Shown: positions 10,013 through 21,246, counted from the stretch's first letter. The stretch: DNA of 64,000 nt from Leptobrachium leishanense (GCA_009667805.1 CM019067.1:157809049-157873048), one strand, 5' to 3'. Made by a program: numbers and translations. The notes: a model not told the origin generated them from the sequence alone.

Positions 10013-12745
10013 GGACCCCCCCTTGAAGGCGCGACCTCCGGGGGCGCCTCGGAGCCGGCTTACCCGGATAACGCCTATGAAAGGCGGAAACCAATCGAGG
10101 GGCATGAATCAGGCGTACCGGCTCCCAAGACCGCTCCTCAGGGCCATATCCCCTCCAGTGGACCAGGTACTCAAGCCGTCTACGATGCCATCTAGCGTCC
10201 AAGATGGCCTCTACTTCGAATTCTTCAGTGTTATCTACCATAACCGGAGGTGGAGGCGTCACGCGTCTCTGCACGTATCGATCTGGGACATATGGTTTCA
10301 GGAGGGAGACATGGAATATCAGATGTATTTTCATTGAGGGGGGTAGCTGGAGACGAATACAAACAGGGGATAGTACTGATAGAATGGGGAACGGACCTAA
10401 GAACCTGGGGCCCAGTTTTTTTGTTGGACAAGTCAGACGTAGATGTCTAGTGGATAGCCAGGCCTGATCCCCCTCTTTATAGACCGGGGCTGGGCTTCGT
10501 AGTCTATCGGCGTAATGTTTTTGTCGTTGTTGTGCATCTTTTAATGCCACAAGAAGTTGTTGACGACAATCTTGCAGGTGTCGTAGTCGCTTATCAACCT
10601 CAGGGACGGAACTTGGAGTTGACGGATCTGGAAGCGTAGAGGGATGGAACCCGTAGTTAACGAAGAACGGGGTGTTGCGGATAGAATCATGGGTCTGCGA
10701 ATTATATGCAAACTCTGCGGTGGGGAGCAGGTTGCTCCAATTATCCTACTGATAACTCGAATAGCATCTCAGGTACTGTTCTAATTGTTGGTTCACCCTT
10801 TCGGTTTGGCCATTGGTTTGTGGATGGTGGGACGATGAAAGGTGGATCTTTATGTTAAGTGTTTGACAAAAGGCAGACCATACCTTAGAGGTGAATTGGA
10901 CCCCTCTGTCCGAGACTATGGAAGAAGGGACACCATGCAGACGTACTATTTCTTTGAGGAACAGCGATGCAGTTTCACTGGCTGTGGGCAGACCCGGTAT
11001 CGGGAGAAAGTGTGCCATCTTTGAGAATCGGTCGACAACGACCATAATGGCCGTATTTCCTTGAGAGGGCGGAAGGTCTACCATGAAATCTATTGACAGA
11101 TCTCTCCATGGTGTTGAAGCGGTGGGTAGAGGCTGTAAAAGACCAACCGGTTTGCATTTAGGCGACTTCATCCTGTTACATTCTGGGCAGGAACGGATAT
11201 AATCTGTGACATCTTTTTTCAGGGACGGCCACTGGTACAATTGGCGAGCTCTGTGGAGTGTCTTTCGTATACCTCCGTGTCCTGCCAGAGGTGAGTCATG
11301 GACATTCTTCAGTACATCCATTAGATTGTCTGGGGATACTAAAAGACACTGTTTGTTAGAGGATTGGTCCTTAGAATCCTTTTTGAGTCGGGAAAGGAGG
11401 GTTGACTGGACCGTTGTGAAGTGTTTTTGCTGTAGGATCGTAGGAGGGGATGTCTCTATCGTGGAGTCTACTGAATAGCACCTGGATAAGGCGTCAGCTT
11501 TCCCATTTCTACTACCAGGCCTGTATGTGATGTGGAAGTTGAATCTTTTGAAAAATAAAGCCCACCTGGCTTGTCGAGGTCTTAGACGTTTGGCCGTTTT
11601 TATATGTTCGAGATTTTGGTGGTCGGTGTACACTGTAATGGGATAAAGGGATCCCTCCAGGAGATGTCTCCATTCGTCGAATCCGCGTTTAATCGCTAGC
11701 AACTCCTTGTCTCCAACGTCGTATCTTGTCTCCGCGGGATTCAGACGTTTTGAATAAAAGGCTATAGGGTGCAGATTGCCACTGGTAAGATTCCTTTGGG
11801 ATAGGATGGCCCCGGTGGCATTTTCTGAGGCATCTACTTCGAGAAAGTATGGATGGTTAGGATCGGGTTGTTCTAGGATCGGAGCACTGGTAAATAGATC
11901 CTTCAGTTTGAGAAAGGCTTTTTGAGTGTCTTCGGCCCACCTGAATTTCTCATGGTCTTTTGTAAGTTTGGTAAGGGGTTGGACTATGTGGGAGAAGTTT
12001 CTAATAAATTTTCTATAGAAATTCGAGAATCCTAGAAATCTCTGGACCTCTTTTTTGTTTGTGGGGGTAGGCCAGGAGTGTATGGCAGCTACTTTTTCGG
12101 GGTCCATCTCGAGTTTGCCAGGAGAAAGGATGTATCCTAGAAAAGAAATTCGGGATTGGTTGAAGGAACATTTGTCCAGTTTGGCATACAGCTGGTGGTT
12201 GCGAAGACGGGAAAGGACCTCTTTCACATTCCTCTGATGTTCCTCCAGTGTAGGGGAATATATCAGAATGTCGTCTAGATATATTATCACAAAACGATCC
12301 AAGAGGTCTCTGAAGACATCGTTCACCAGATGTTGAAAAGTTCCAGGAGCATTGCAAAGCCCATAGGGCATTACTACATACTCGAAGTGCCCATAACGAG
12401 TGCGGAACGCTGTCTTCCACTCGTCTCCTTCACGGATACGAACGAGGTTGTAGGCTCCTCTTAAATCGATCTTGGAGAATACGGTGGCTGTTTGAAGACG
12501 TTCCATGAGTTCTGGAATAAGCGGTAACGGATATCGATTTTTGATAGTGATGTGGTTTAGTTCACGAAAATCTACGCACGGACGGAGCCCTCCGTCCTTC
12601 TTCCCTATGAAGAATATCCCTGCCCCTGCCGGAGAAGTTGATGGGCGTATGAAGCCTTTCTGTAAATTTTCTTTTATGTAGGTTTTGAGTACTTCAAGTT
12701 CAGGGGTGGAGAGAGGATAGATGCGTCCGAAGGGTATAACTGCTC
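9678..12745 (-). pseudogene. pol: pol: RT, RNase H, integrase, chromodomain (one stop codon)
   Basis: RT starts in this frame at about 12,745; the open part from 12,506 shows FSKIDLRGAYN, MPYGLCNAPGTFQ and the catalytic YLDD at its residues 76-79. RNase H follows (FLEVDASENATGAIL, YTDHQNLEH), then an integrase with a zinc-binding HHCC region (CPECNR) and DDE core (SIDFMVDLP, VSDRGVQF, NGQTERVNQ). A TAG at 10,746-10,748 interrupts ...CYSSYQ/DNWSNLLPTAEFAYN, with the same frame open again to 9678. The last part has the GPY/F-like KLGPRFLGPFPI and a chromodomain (FEVEAILDAR ... YLVHWRGYGPEERSWEP), which would tether integration to chromatin marks. The C-terminus runs ~110 codons into the LTR. 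Only the frameshift and the stop prevent full-length expression. Confidence 0.92.
10013..10026 (-). other. Polypurine tract
   Basis: Immediately upstream of the 3' LTR the sense strand reads TTCAAGGGGGGGTCC, a G-rich purine run of the kind that primes plus-strand synthesis. It lies within the open pol frame. Confidence 0.75.
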
Positions 12746-14335
12746 CGGGAAGTCTATGGGACAGTCATATTTGCGATGTGGGGGAAGAGTTTCCACTCCT
12801 ATCTCATCAAATACATCTTTATATTCTTGATAACATGTGGGTATCTGTACTCCGGTCTTTCTCATATTCGTGTCTAGAACTGTATTAACGGATAACGTAG
12901 GAGGGGATTTCAGACACTTCTGGTTGCAGTAAGGAGATGGAAAGGAGATTAGTCCCGTAGACCATTGTATCATCGGGTCATGTTGTCTCAGCCAAGGTAT
13001 ACCTAGTATCACCGGGAACATTGGAGAAGGGATGAGGTCAAAGGAGAGGGTCTCCTGGTGACGAGGCCCCGCCCAAACCTTAATAGGTAGCGTCTCGTGG
13101 GTGACTACCCCAGAACTCAAAGAAGATCCATCCACAACCTGTATCTTTATGGGGTATTCTTTATTGTGCACAGGAACACACATACGGTGAGCAAGAGAGG
13201 AATCAATGATACAGTTGCTGGCTCCAGAATCAATCATTGCGCGGAGGGGGATCTTCTTGTCTTCCCACTGTAAGACAATTTCAAAGGATAGAAGATGTGC
13301 AGATTCAGAGGGAGACCTTGTTATTTTTACATGGCATAGAGGCTTACCTCGTGGTCGGATCTTTTCTGGGCAGGTTCTGGCAACGTGGCCTAGACCACCA
13401 CAATAAAGGCAGCGGTTTTCTTTTCTACGCCTCTCTAATTCCGCAGGGGGTAAATGTCCTCGTATCAACCCCACCTGCATAGGTTCTTCTAAAGATGCCA
13501 GTGGTGACGAGGAGACGGGAGGTAGAGCCAGCGGACGTGGAGTGTTAGACCCCATTAGCCTTGTCTGGGGGAGTAGAGAAGGATACGGATTGGTGTTTTT
13601 CTCTTGTTGGCGTTCACGCCACCGGCGATCGACAGAAATGGACAGAAGAATGATCTCCTCGAGGATTCGAGGACGTTCTCCTCTGGCTATCTCGTCCTTG
13701 ATGTGATCCGCCAGTCCCCTTCGGAATTGGTCCACTAGGGTGGCTTCATTCCAAGCTGTGTCTAGAGCGTATTTTCGAAAGGATGTAACATACTCCTCGA
13801 CAGGGTGTCTCCCTTGTCTTAAGGCTCGGATAGCCGTTTGAGCGGTATCTATCTTGAATGGGTCTCCGAACATCGTCTCCATAGAGGCCAAGAATGATAG
13901 CCAAGAGTTCAAAGTGGGATCTTGGGCATGGATCAGGGTATGGGCCCAAGTGCGTGCTTCTCCTGTCAGTAAGGTGATCACCATCTGAATCTTTACATGA
14001 TCGTTGGTGTATGTACGGGGTTTAAGCGAGAAATACAGGAGGCAGCTCGTTATGAAGTCCTGGAATTGTTTGCGGTCTCCGTTGAAGCGTTCGGGCATTG
14101 AGACCTCCGGTTCTGGGATAGGGGCTTCACCTCCAGGGGGCACTGACGAGGCAAAAAACGACCAGGGAAGAGGTGGAGAAGGACCAGGTCTTCCAGCTTG
14201 GAGATCATGTAACTGTGATTGGAACTGTGCCTGGGTAGACTGTACTTCTTGTAGCGATTGTGTCAGCGTCCCCATCTGACGGGTTAGGGTGGTCAAGGCC
14301 TCGGCCAACTCCGCGGATTCCATGATGAGGCTCAT
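12674..14335 (-). pseudogene. gag: gag-protease reading frame (553 aa) of the chromovirus
   Basis: An N-terminal coiled-coil-like stretch (residues about 1-50) is followed by a capsid-like region with PERFNGDRKQFQDF near 81-94. A CCHC zinc knuckle follows (C309, C312, H317, C322 in CLYCGGLGHVARTC), then an aspartic protease whose active site is DSGAS at 369-373 and whose second conserved strand is ILGIPWL. After LPPHRKYDCPIDF (around residue 518) the frame is lost: the next sensible codons are in another frame, and the last ~35 residues are out-of-frame translation. Comparison with the second element here (near 63,860) suggests about 4 nt are missing. Gag would package the RNA; the protease cuts the polyprotein. 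The gag style resembles sushi-class elements, the source of mammalian PEG10/RTL genes. Confidence 0.9.
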
Positions 14336-14341
14336 TGATTA
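14330..14341 (-). other. Self-complementary primer-binding site
   Basis: One base after the LTR, the sense strand reads AATCAATGAGC (14,340-14,330). There is no TGG, so a tRNA 3' end would not pair here. Its 11 bases match the reverse complement of the inferred RNA 5' end. The first gag ATG (14,335) lies inside this site; the next ATG, at 14,323, is an alternative start. Confidence 0.7.
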
Positions 14342-14975
14342 TGTAAGGATTCTGGAAGTGGAACCCAGGATGCGGAGAGGAGGATGGCGAGGACAAATAT
14401 ACACAAGGCTTTAGGCTGAAGAAAGGTCTAGGCGTTCCGAGGTCAAGTCAGGCGGCAAGAATCGTGGTCGTGAGAAAGCTGAGGTTGGCAACGGGAAGGT
14501 CAATCAGATAGGGATATTAGGATAGTTAGGGAAACAACAGGGAGAGCTCTTGTAGCAGAGGTACCACAAAATCAATGAGCGTCTTGCCTCTGGTACTCAG
14601 GAGTTTTATGGAGGAGTCAGGAGTTAGCTCCGCCCACCCATCACCCCACCTCTCTAGTCTCTCCCTCCTCTGATTGGAGCTGCGAGGGGAGACTCTGGGG
14701 ATCACCTTGGGCTCTCCCCCGGCGTCTGAGGTTGAAGCCACGCCCCCAGCCGATCCGCCGCACACACGCAGACCCGCCCAGACGCCGACCACTCGAGGAA
14801 CCTGCGCCATCTTGGACGGACGGAGGACCCCGTGGCCGGCGTCCAGACCCTGCAGCCCGCGCACTCGGGTCGTGGGAGCCGCCTCTCAACCCCCTCTCGT
14901 TCCGGAGGATGTCCTCGGGACCCGGGTGAGTTCGAGAGGTCTGGGGGTCTGCAAGATGGCGGCCGGAACCTGACA
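14342..14975 (-). repeat. 5' LTR of chromovirus
   Basis: 634 bp. In sense orientation it starts TGTCAGGTTCCGG and ends CCTTACA. It contains the inferred promoter at 14,570-14,609. It is CpG-rich at the U3 end and retains CGs that are TG in the other LTR at three sites. Confidence 0.95.
14570..14609 (-). promoter_or_regulatory. TATA-like box and inferred RNA start in the 5' LTR
   Basis: On the minus strand ATAAAA lies at 14,609-14,604. Twenty-nine bases downstream, at 14,580, begins GCTCATTGATT (14,580-14,570), exactly complementary to the segment just inside the LTR at 14,340-14,330. In Tf1-type elements the first bases of the RNA pair with the primer-binding site, so 14,580 is the predicted transcript start. 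The same arrangement is present in the 3' LTR (9607-9617). Inference from spacing and complementarity. Confidence 0.7.
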
Positions 14976-15080
14976 GGATGCACCGATACCTATACTAGTA
15001 TTGGTATTGGTGCCGATACTGCTATTTGCTACTAGTACTGGTACTCGTGCAAATGCCCTGATACCTCCCCCGATACCGGA
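14976..15080. mobile_element. hAT-like repeat split by the chromovirus
   Basis: Removing the chromovirus and one GGATG joins TAGGGATG (from 9371) to CACCGATACC (from 14,981). The sequence then alternates GGTACTAG/GGTATTGG words that can fold back. TAGGGATGCACCGA-type starts are common in non-autonomous hAT elements; the far end was not identified. Confidence 0.5.
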
Positions 15081-15151
15081 AGCCAGTGCTGGGCCGGCTT
15101 GCCATTATCTGCAGAGCTGGGAAGGCTGGCCAAATGCATTAAGAGCATTTA

Positions 15152-15445
15152 CATATTTACATAGTTACATAGGCTGAAAAAAGACTTGCGTCCATCGGGT
15201 TCAGCCTCTCACACAACACCTACTGCTGTTGATCCAAAAGAAGGCAAAAAAACCCAGTCTGAAATGCTCGTCAATATGCAACAAACTGGGGAAAAATTCC
15301 TTCTTGACCCCAGAATGGCAGTCAGATTTCTCCTTGGATCAAGAAGCTTACCCACATATTAAATATTATAACTCTTAATATTCTGTGTAGGCAGGAAAGC
15401 ATCCAGTCATTTTTTAAAAGTCTGTACAGTCTCTGACCCATTTGG
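15152..15445 (-). mobile_element. CR1/L2-type LINE 3' tail
   Basis: Minus-strand copy of the 3' UTR seen at 5,705-6,076, beginning with the codons for a TVQTF(L/F)K-like end and running to a GGCTGAACCCGATGGACGCA block and short TATGTAAC repeats at 15,152-15,175. 5'-truncated and non-functional. Confidence 0.75.
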
Positions 15446-17090
15446 CTAGCGTTCCCCTCCAGCCAGCTGCGTTAACGAGCGGCCGCCGGGCTGTTGCTCT
15501 TGCTGTCAAGTCATCCTAATGGATGGCTGAGCATCATGGGAGTTGTAGTTCTATAACATCTGGTGGACCAAGGCTGCTGACCCCCGCTATTGATGTTCAT
15601 TTCAGTCAAGAAAGGTTAGTGTAGAGCAATTTAGAACTTTGAATAGAAACAGCCAGTGAATCACATGTTCTTTATTTTTATTATAGCAAATCAGTTCTTT
15701 GTCATTAAATTTTCTCTTTCATTCTTCCATCTCTGCTTGTCGAATCTGGAACCAGCAGTGGAAGGGGGTTGATTTAATGTAAAATATAGGTAATGTAAAA
15801 GTAGTAAAGAAAGTTCTTGCAAATTTAGCCACTAAGCACCTCTAGTTTACATATGCAATGTCATAATAACTAAGCTTTGAAGAAAACATACATGATTGGA
15901 ATGTTCAACAGCATGCAAAATCCAATTATATTAGAGGGATTCCCTTTTTGTTGTTTTTTTATTAATGCTTTATGGATAGATTCATTATAGCGTTGATACA
16001 CTCTACATAGTAACCTGTTCTTTATGAGTAGTTATAATTAATACAGTTTTTATATTATATATACTATCTACACATAGTTTACCTTTGCCTTACAAACACA
16101 AGAGTCAAACTCCACGTCTTCAGCAAAAAAAAAATGCTAAATAGCTTCACACAGCGATCTTCAGGATCAATACCAAAATCTTTGAACTGACAAAGAACTG
16201 TGCAGAACAGGTCAAGCGGCAAAGTGTGCCACAGCAGAGTTTTTTCCCATATGGTAAAAAAAAGGGAAAATAATCGGATTTAGCATCTAAAATTGAATTA
16301 CATCTTTTAATTATTCCCAAGCAGTTTGATTCTCATCACGTTCATTCTTGGAATACAGATCTTGTATTTATTTCCTGTTTTTGACACACTATAACATCAT
16401 TTCAGTAAGCCTCTTAATACTCAGCCATGGCTGTCTCTCCGATTTTCAAATATATGCTTTTGTGTGACCAAGAATGCTTTGTAGATACAGATTGTCTGGT
16501 CATAGAAAAAAATGAAAGAAAAGAAAATGAAAACATTCAACCAAACCAGAGATGTTATGATGAATTATGTGACCAGGTAGTCAAAATAACGCAACCTCAT
16601 CACTTGTCAAATTCTATTTTCAATTCTTTCCTTTTAGTTCTGTATCTCTTTTTGTTTGCCATCGGGATTGTAATGGGCTGGTACCCCATCCAATATGTCA
16701 AAGGATGCTTCAGTGCACACATAGAAAAGGAGATCTTTCTTTGTTTGGGACCAGGATAGATGGGACGTTTCATGCATCAGTAAACAGAGGCTTCCCTCAC
16801 AGCTGGAACATTCCAATAACTGCCAGAACAAATTACATGGGGGCAAGCTGCCCTTCACCAATTTCAGACAAGAACACACATTTTGAGTAGCGTAGAAATA
16901 GATTTGATACAGTCGGAAAAGAATCATGAGAGACACAAGAGTTTTAGGGCTTGTTACTTTCATGGGATTTTATATGGTGTTTCTATGAAGCCCTTCAATT
17001 TCAAGATGAATAGAGGATGACACGTATTTAATGCTAGACAAGGCGTGACATTACTACTACATGTCTGTTCTTTGTAAAGACAAAATGGGT
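15446..17090. other. No supported gene; small hairpin-type repeat near 15,480-15,590
   Basis: GCATCATGGGAGTTGTAGTT (15,530-15,549) recalls short hAT-like hairpin elements such as 48,419-48,538. The rest is AT-rich unique-looking sequence. A 110-codon open frame at 16,427-16,759 has no recognisable domain. Confidence 0.45.
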
Positions 17091-17094
17091 TATA

Positions 17095-18545
17095 CAGAAA
17101 GCACCGAAATCGTTCTTGTTCGGCGCTCTTTGGTGTGCTTCGGCGAATCCAGTTTGCCGACCCTGCGGTGAATTCACTATTCACTGCAGGGTCCAAGTGC
17201 ACTGAACGTGGAGCTGCCGGAGACCGTTGCCAATGGCCGAACAAAACAGACCGCCAAACGCCGCCGAACTCCAGAAGAAATAAATGAAACTCTGCTATTC
17301 TTTAAAAGGTGTTGAAAACAATAAAAATGCATGAAAATGTGTAGAAATAATAAAAGAGGTCCTATAAAAAAAATAATAAAATGGCCTGTTACAGGATAAA
17401 AAAAAAACAACTTTAAAAAAATTGGGAATCTAAAATTTCCCCTGAAAAATAAAAAAAATCCAAAATATAAATAAATAACAAGATGGTTTCATGAAAATAA
17501 AAAGAATAAATGATTGAATAAACAAGGTATACAGACGCTAATATTTTTTAACATTGAATCCATGGGATTCGATAGTTAGCGAAACGCGTAGAGCTAGAGC
17601 TATGCAATTTAACTGATTTCCTGACAATCAGCTCCCCGAGGCATAGTGCAAGGCACAGTTAGATCTGGCACTTTTTAAGTCTGTCGAGCGCTCACAGACA
17701 CTGTATCAAGTGCAGTCTTTTCTGCTATGTGTTCATGAGGTGATACAAGAAACATTGGGATACAACGTAGCCTTTATTTCTAAATTATTTCCTTTTCACT
17801 CTTTACTATACCCACAGACCCACAAAGGCCTGTTTCCTTCTGCTACTATAGTATCTGTACAGCATTACTAGCACTGAGGCATCATGAGAGGAGTACAGTG
17901 GAGCACAATAGTAACAGGGGGGATTTTTTGATTGTACGACAAGACCGATACAGAGCCTATGCTCTACGTGTCTTGCAACTGTATATATATATTTTTTCTT
18001 TAATATTTGTCGTAACTTTTGGCCTGGCTATTCCTATTCCTATTGTTTGTTTCTTTGTTTGCTTTGTGGTTCCTTGGTATCCATTCCCTACACCTTGAGT
18101 TTTTCTTGAGGTTTTATGGTAAGCGTTGGGTACATACACCATTTTTATAGTATTTTCCATTAAAAGCTACATTTTATAGACTCACATGCACTCTCTCAGA
18201 AGGAGATTTGGCCTTTGCAACCACCAACAATTAATAAATATAAATGCATGGGATTCGTCTGTTTAAACCTGTCGAAGTGAACCACCAAAAATCTGGGCAT
18301 TTCACTGACACTTCGGCGCAGTTTGGCGTTCTCTGAATAGATTAACCATTGCTAAGGGACAATACCGCTGCTGGCGATGATTGCCGAATTGCAGTGAATT
18401 GCAGCAAACTGCACCGTATTTTGCTGTCAATTCGCTAGTATTTGGCAAATTGACAGCTTTCTGAATAGGCAAACTGACACAAAATTGCACCGGAAGTTGA
18501 AATTGACCATTCGGTCGGACGTTTGTAGCTCTTTGAATAGCTCTT
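17095..18545. mobile_element. GGGTTATTC-family MITE split by an insertion
   Basis: The outer parts (17,095-17,581 and 18,258-18,545) match the architecture of elements at 21,249, 33,196 and 37,252: a GC-rich arm with GACCCTGCGGTGAATTC, an A/T-rich middle with AACATTGAAT...ATGGGATTC, and an arm with TTGGCAAATTGACAGC ending CTCTTTGAATAGCTC. The insertion at 17,582-18,246 separates the two halves. Confidence 0.6.
17582..18246. mobile_element. 665-bp insertion with 11-bp target duplication, possibly Penelope-like
   Basis: CATGGGATTCG occurs exactly at 17,571-17,581 and 18,247-18,257, flanking the insert. Removing one copy restores the MITE seen elsewhere. The insert starts ATAGTTAGCGAAACGCGTAG, where GCGAAACGCGT is the type of word found at the 3' half of hammerhead ribozymes in Penelope-like elements. 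It encodes no recognisable protein. Insertion and duplication are seen directly; the class is a guess. Confidence 0.55.
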
Positions 18546-18719
18546 ATAGTAAAACCGTAAATGTGAATTTATTGTACAATGTACGCATGAATTATGAAAT
18601 TTCTAGTTTAGTAACTGCTTCCTGCAGAAAATATCCAAAATTTGTACTGTGATTGCAGTGCTAATAGTGAATGCATGTAAACAAAATATTTTGTAGAGAA
18701 AACTCTGTGTCCGCTTACT

Positions 18720-19300
18720 TACTAAATGTTCTACCCTTTTCGATGCCCACTTTTTCGGAATTCGCTCTTGGCGATTTTATGGTCTGCAGCGAGAGCACTG
18801 ATTCCACTGTTCTGGAGGAAGGACTGTTCACCCACTATAAGAGATTGGGTTTTGAGGGTGGAGGGGATCAGAACTCTAGAAGAAGCCCACTATAATAGTC
18901 TGGGTAAATATGAGACATTTTATGCGATTTGGCATCCGTGGTCATCCCACCTTCCAACACTTAATGTGGAGGAACCTTCCTTAGGGGAGGAGATTTCAGT
19001 TCCGCAGGAAGTACAGACCGTTGTTCCTGTTTAGTAAGGACTTATAGTCTATATAAGGTTCTATTTTGATTGAACTGTGAGACAACCTGGTATTACGCCA
19101 CAGTTGAAGATTTCTATATTGATCACCTTTTCTTAGTTATAGTTGTTTGTTAGTTAAGTTTTTATATTGCAAAACTCTGGCATTCACTATAGACTTGAAG
19201 GCATTATGCTAACTGTTTCTCTGGTTATGATATATGCATTTTTGTCTCTTCTGAGATATGTACCTTATATTTTGCCAATAAAAATATTTTACACAAAAAA
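18720..19300 (+). pseudogene. L1/Tx1-type LINE, 5'-truncated 3' end
   Basis: 18,726-19,034 translates to a C-terminal segment with ARALIPLFWR, DWVLRVEGIRTLEEAHY and YETFYAIWHPW, resembling the extreme C-terminus of L1/Tx1-group ORF2 proteins. After the stop comes a 3' UTR, an AATAAA at about 19,279 and an A-rich end near 19,300. Flanking duplications are unclear. Confidence 0.6.
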
Positions 19301-19479
19301 AAGAGAGACGGATCTAGAATTCTGGCCGTCCACAGCCATTCTTGTGTGAATCTTCTAAAGGCTTTTAATATTTTTTCCTCTGAGAGATAACATAATATAC
19401 AGTAAACCAAAAACTGCTGTTTTAAAATTAAAATAACGAATGGAACCACTCATGTGTATATGACCCTGTAGAAGGGGCT

Positions 19480-19640
19480 CTTCCTTGTATAGGCTTGTAA
19501 TTGTTTAATAACCTTTACCAATATGTAGCAATTTTGCTAATGCAGCTTTAGGGGTAAATGTTGTTTATTAAAAACATCCGAAATGTGTTTCGCTGGCAGA
19601 TCAATCGGCTTCTTCAGTTGCGCTATGCATAATTTTTTTT
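19480..19640 (-). mobile_element. Possible Penelope-like fragment with hammerhead-like core
   Basis: On the minus strand CTGAAGA is followed after 19 nt by GAAA (in CCAGCGAAACACATTTCGG), matching the CUGANGA...GAAA order of a hammerhead ribozyme, though stem II pairing is poor. Such cores are known in Penelope-like elements. No protein remains. Confidence 0.35.
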
Positions 19641-19679
19641 TTAAAAATTCCTTTTATTCATTACCAGTACCTGCCCTGT

Positions 19680-19895
19680 CCAATCCATAAGTTCCATAAG
19701 CTTCTTGATACATGGAAAAATCTGACTGCCATTCTGGGGTAAAGGATGAATTTTTTCTAAGTGTGTTACATATTGGCGAGCGCTTTAGTCTGGGTTTTTT
19801 GCCTTCTTTTGGATCAACAGCAGTAGGTGATGTGTGAAAGGCTGAACCTGATGGACGCATGTCTTCTTTCAGCCTATGTAACTATGTATTCCGCT
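19680..19895 (+). mobile_element. CR1/L2-type LINE 3' tail
   Basis: Same tail as 5,705-6,076 in the same orientation: ATTCTGGGGT, TTGCCTTCTTTTGGATCAAC, GGCTGAACCTGATGGACGCA, ending in TATGTAACTATGTA. 5'-truncated. Confidence 0.75.
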
Positions 19896-19899
19896 CCCA

Positions 19900-21246
19900 A
19901 TCCCCAGTACTGTCCACATACGGTGATGTTCCAGACACGCGCACTCCACGGCACATGCTTGTATTTCCGCTCCTGACCATCCTCATATGATGAGGACCAA
20001 TCGAATGCATCAACTTGAAGCATTTTTTCATTCCGCTTGCGTTCCACCTTGTTTTCCCTTTCTGTCCGGGTATTTTTAAGAGATCTAAGTTGGCGTACTT
20101 TTCATTATCACTTTTCTTTATTCACAACCAGCCCCCTCGGGAGACCCAATGGCCATGCATAACAATAGCTGGCCTTCAATCCACATGATTTCTCAATTCC
20201 AGTCCATATATCGACAATATGCCAAGGGAAACAAAAAGAGAAAATCAGCATCTTAATAAAAAATATATATATTGAAGCAGCAATCCCTAAAACAGGTATA
20301 CTTCATAATACATAGTTATGATCGCCAACAATCATGTATGTTAAATATCATAACAGACTCTGATAATCCCTAATAGTATTAATATAAAACCAAACCTAAT
20401 TTCTAGTAATAATATTAGGTATTATCAGATAGAAGATGATACGGCACTGCACAATGGTTTGTACTATGGTTTTATAGTAGGTTGCAAGACTTTTTAGCTA
20501 TTTGTTCTTTCAGTAACAAGCTGTTATTATGGTCCATGCTCTTCATATCAACACTCACTGTGTAACAAAGAAAGTTTAACAATGTGTTTGAGATCCAGGA
20601 GCACAATCAAATCCATTTCAATCCTTGTGCATAATAATGCATGTCTAGTATAGGTTTCCAGGTTATTTTTTAATGTTTATACTAAATGACCTTTCGATAT
20701 CCTACTTCACGGAAAAAGAAACCTACAATCAGTTGTGTGAATGAGAATGTAACTGCACACGGTTTCAATTGTACACTAGAATAAATTATCGTGAAGTTAT
20801 GCCAGGCGAACTGATGGCCCTTTACAGCTATACAGCAAATGTATTGTAATTGAATAAACTCCTATTAATGTTTGCAGACAGACATTTTTATTGTTCCATG
20901 CTAAACAGAGCTATCACAAAAGAGTTGAAGAACTGCAGTTAATTTCTCTATAAAGTATGGTAATTGATTTATCCAGTCCTAATCCTAATATGCTGCTAAG
21001 GAGAAGTTTCTTTTGCGTGATGTACGGCAAATTTCATTAGATCAAACTGCAATAATCGAATAAAAGACATACCTTTACTCAATTTACAAATTGGATCCAG
21101 ATGGTTATGTCTGTACTTAGCAAATTGAGAATTTTTTAAAAATACATAATACTGCAAAAGTGCTCATGCAGACATTTAATTAGTATTTATCATATAGGAT
21201 TATAATTATAAACTGATTTTTTTTCATTTATTTTACTTAAGTGATT
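19900..21246. other. No recognisable feature
   Basis: AT-rich sequence without coding potential or clear repeats. Confidence 0.5.

Larger units (their letters stand above)
9379..14975 (-). mobile_element. Complete Ty3/gypsy chromovirus (sushi/Tf1-like), nearly intact
   Basis: Two 634-bp LTRs (14,342-14,975 is the 5' one and 9,379-10,012 the 3' one) enclose gag, protease, RT, RNase H, integrase and a chromodomain, all on the minus strand. The 5-bp duplication GGATG sits at 9374-9378 and 14,976-14,980. The LTRs begin TG and end CA and differ at about five positions by eye, three of them CG-to-TG changes in the 3' copy, so the insertion is recent. The gene order (RT, RNase H, integrase) is that of Ty3/gypsy. 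Damage is light: one frameshift near 12,745-12,752 and one in-frame TAG at 10,746-10,748. It landed inside a hAT-like repeat beginning TAGGGATGCACCGATACC. Confidence 0.95.

Noticed and set aside
16427..16759. 110-codon open frame as a small gene
   Set aside because: No recognisable domain, and it overlaps an equally long frame on the other strand in AT-rich sequence. Likely chance.
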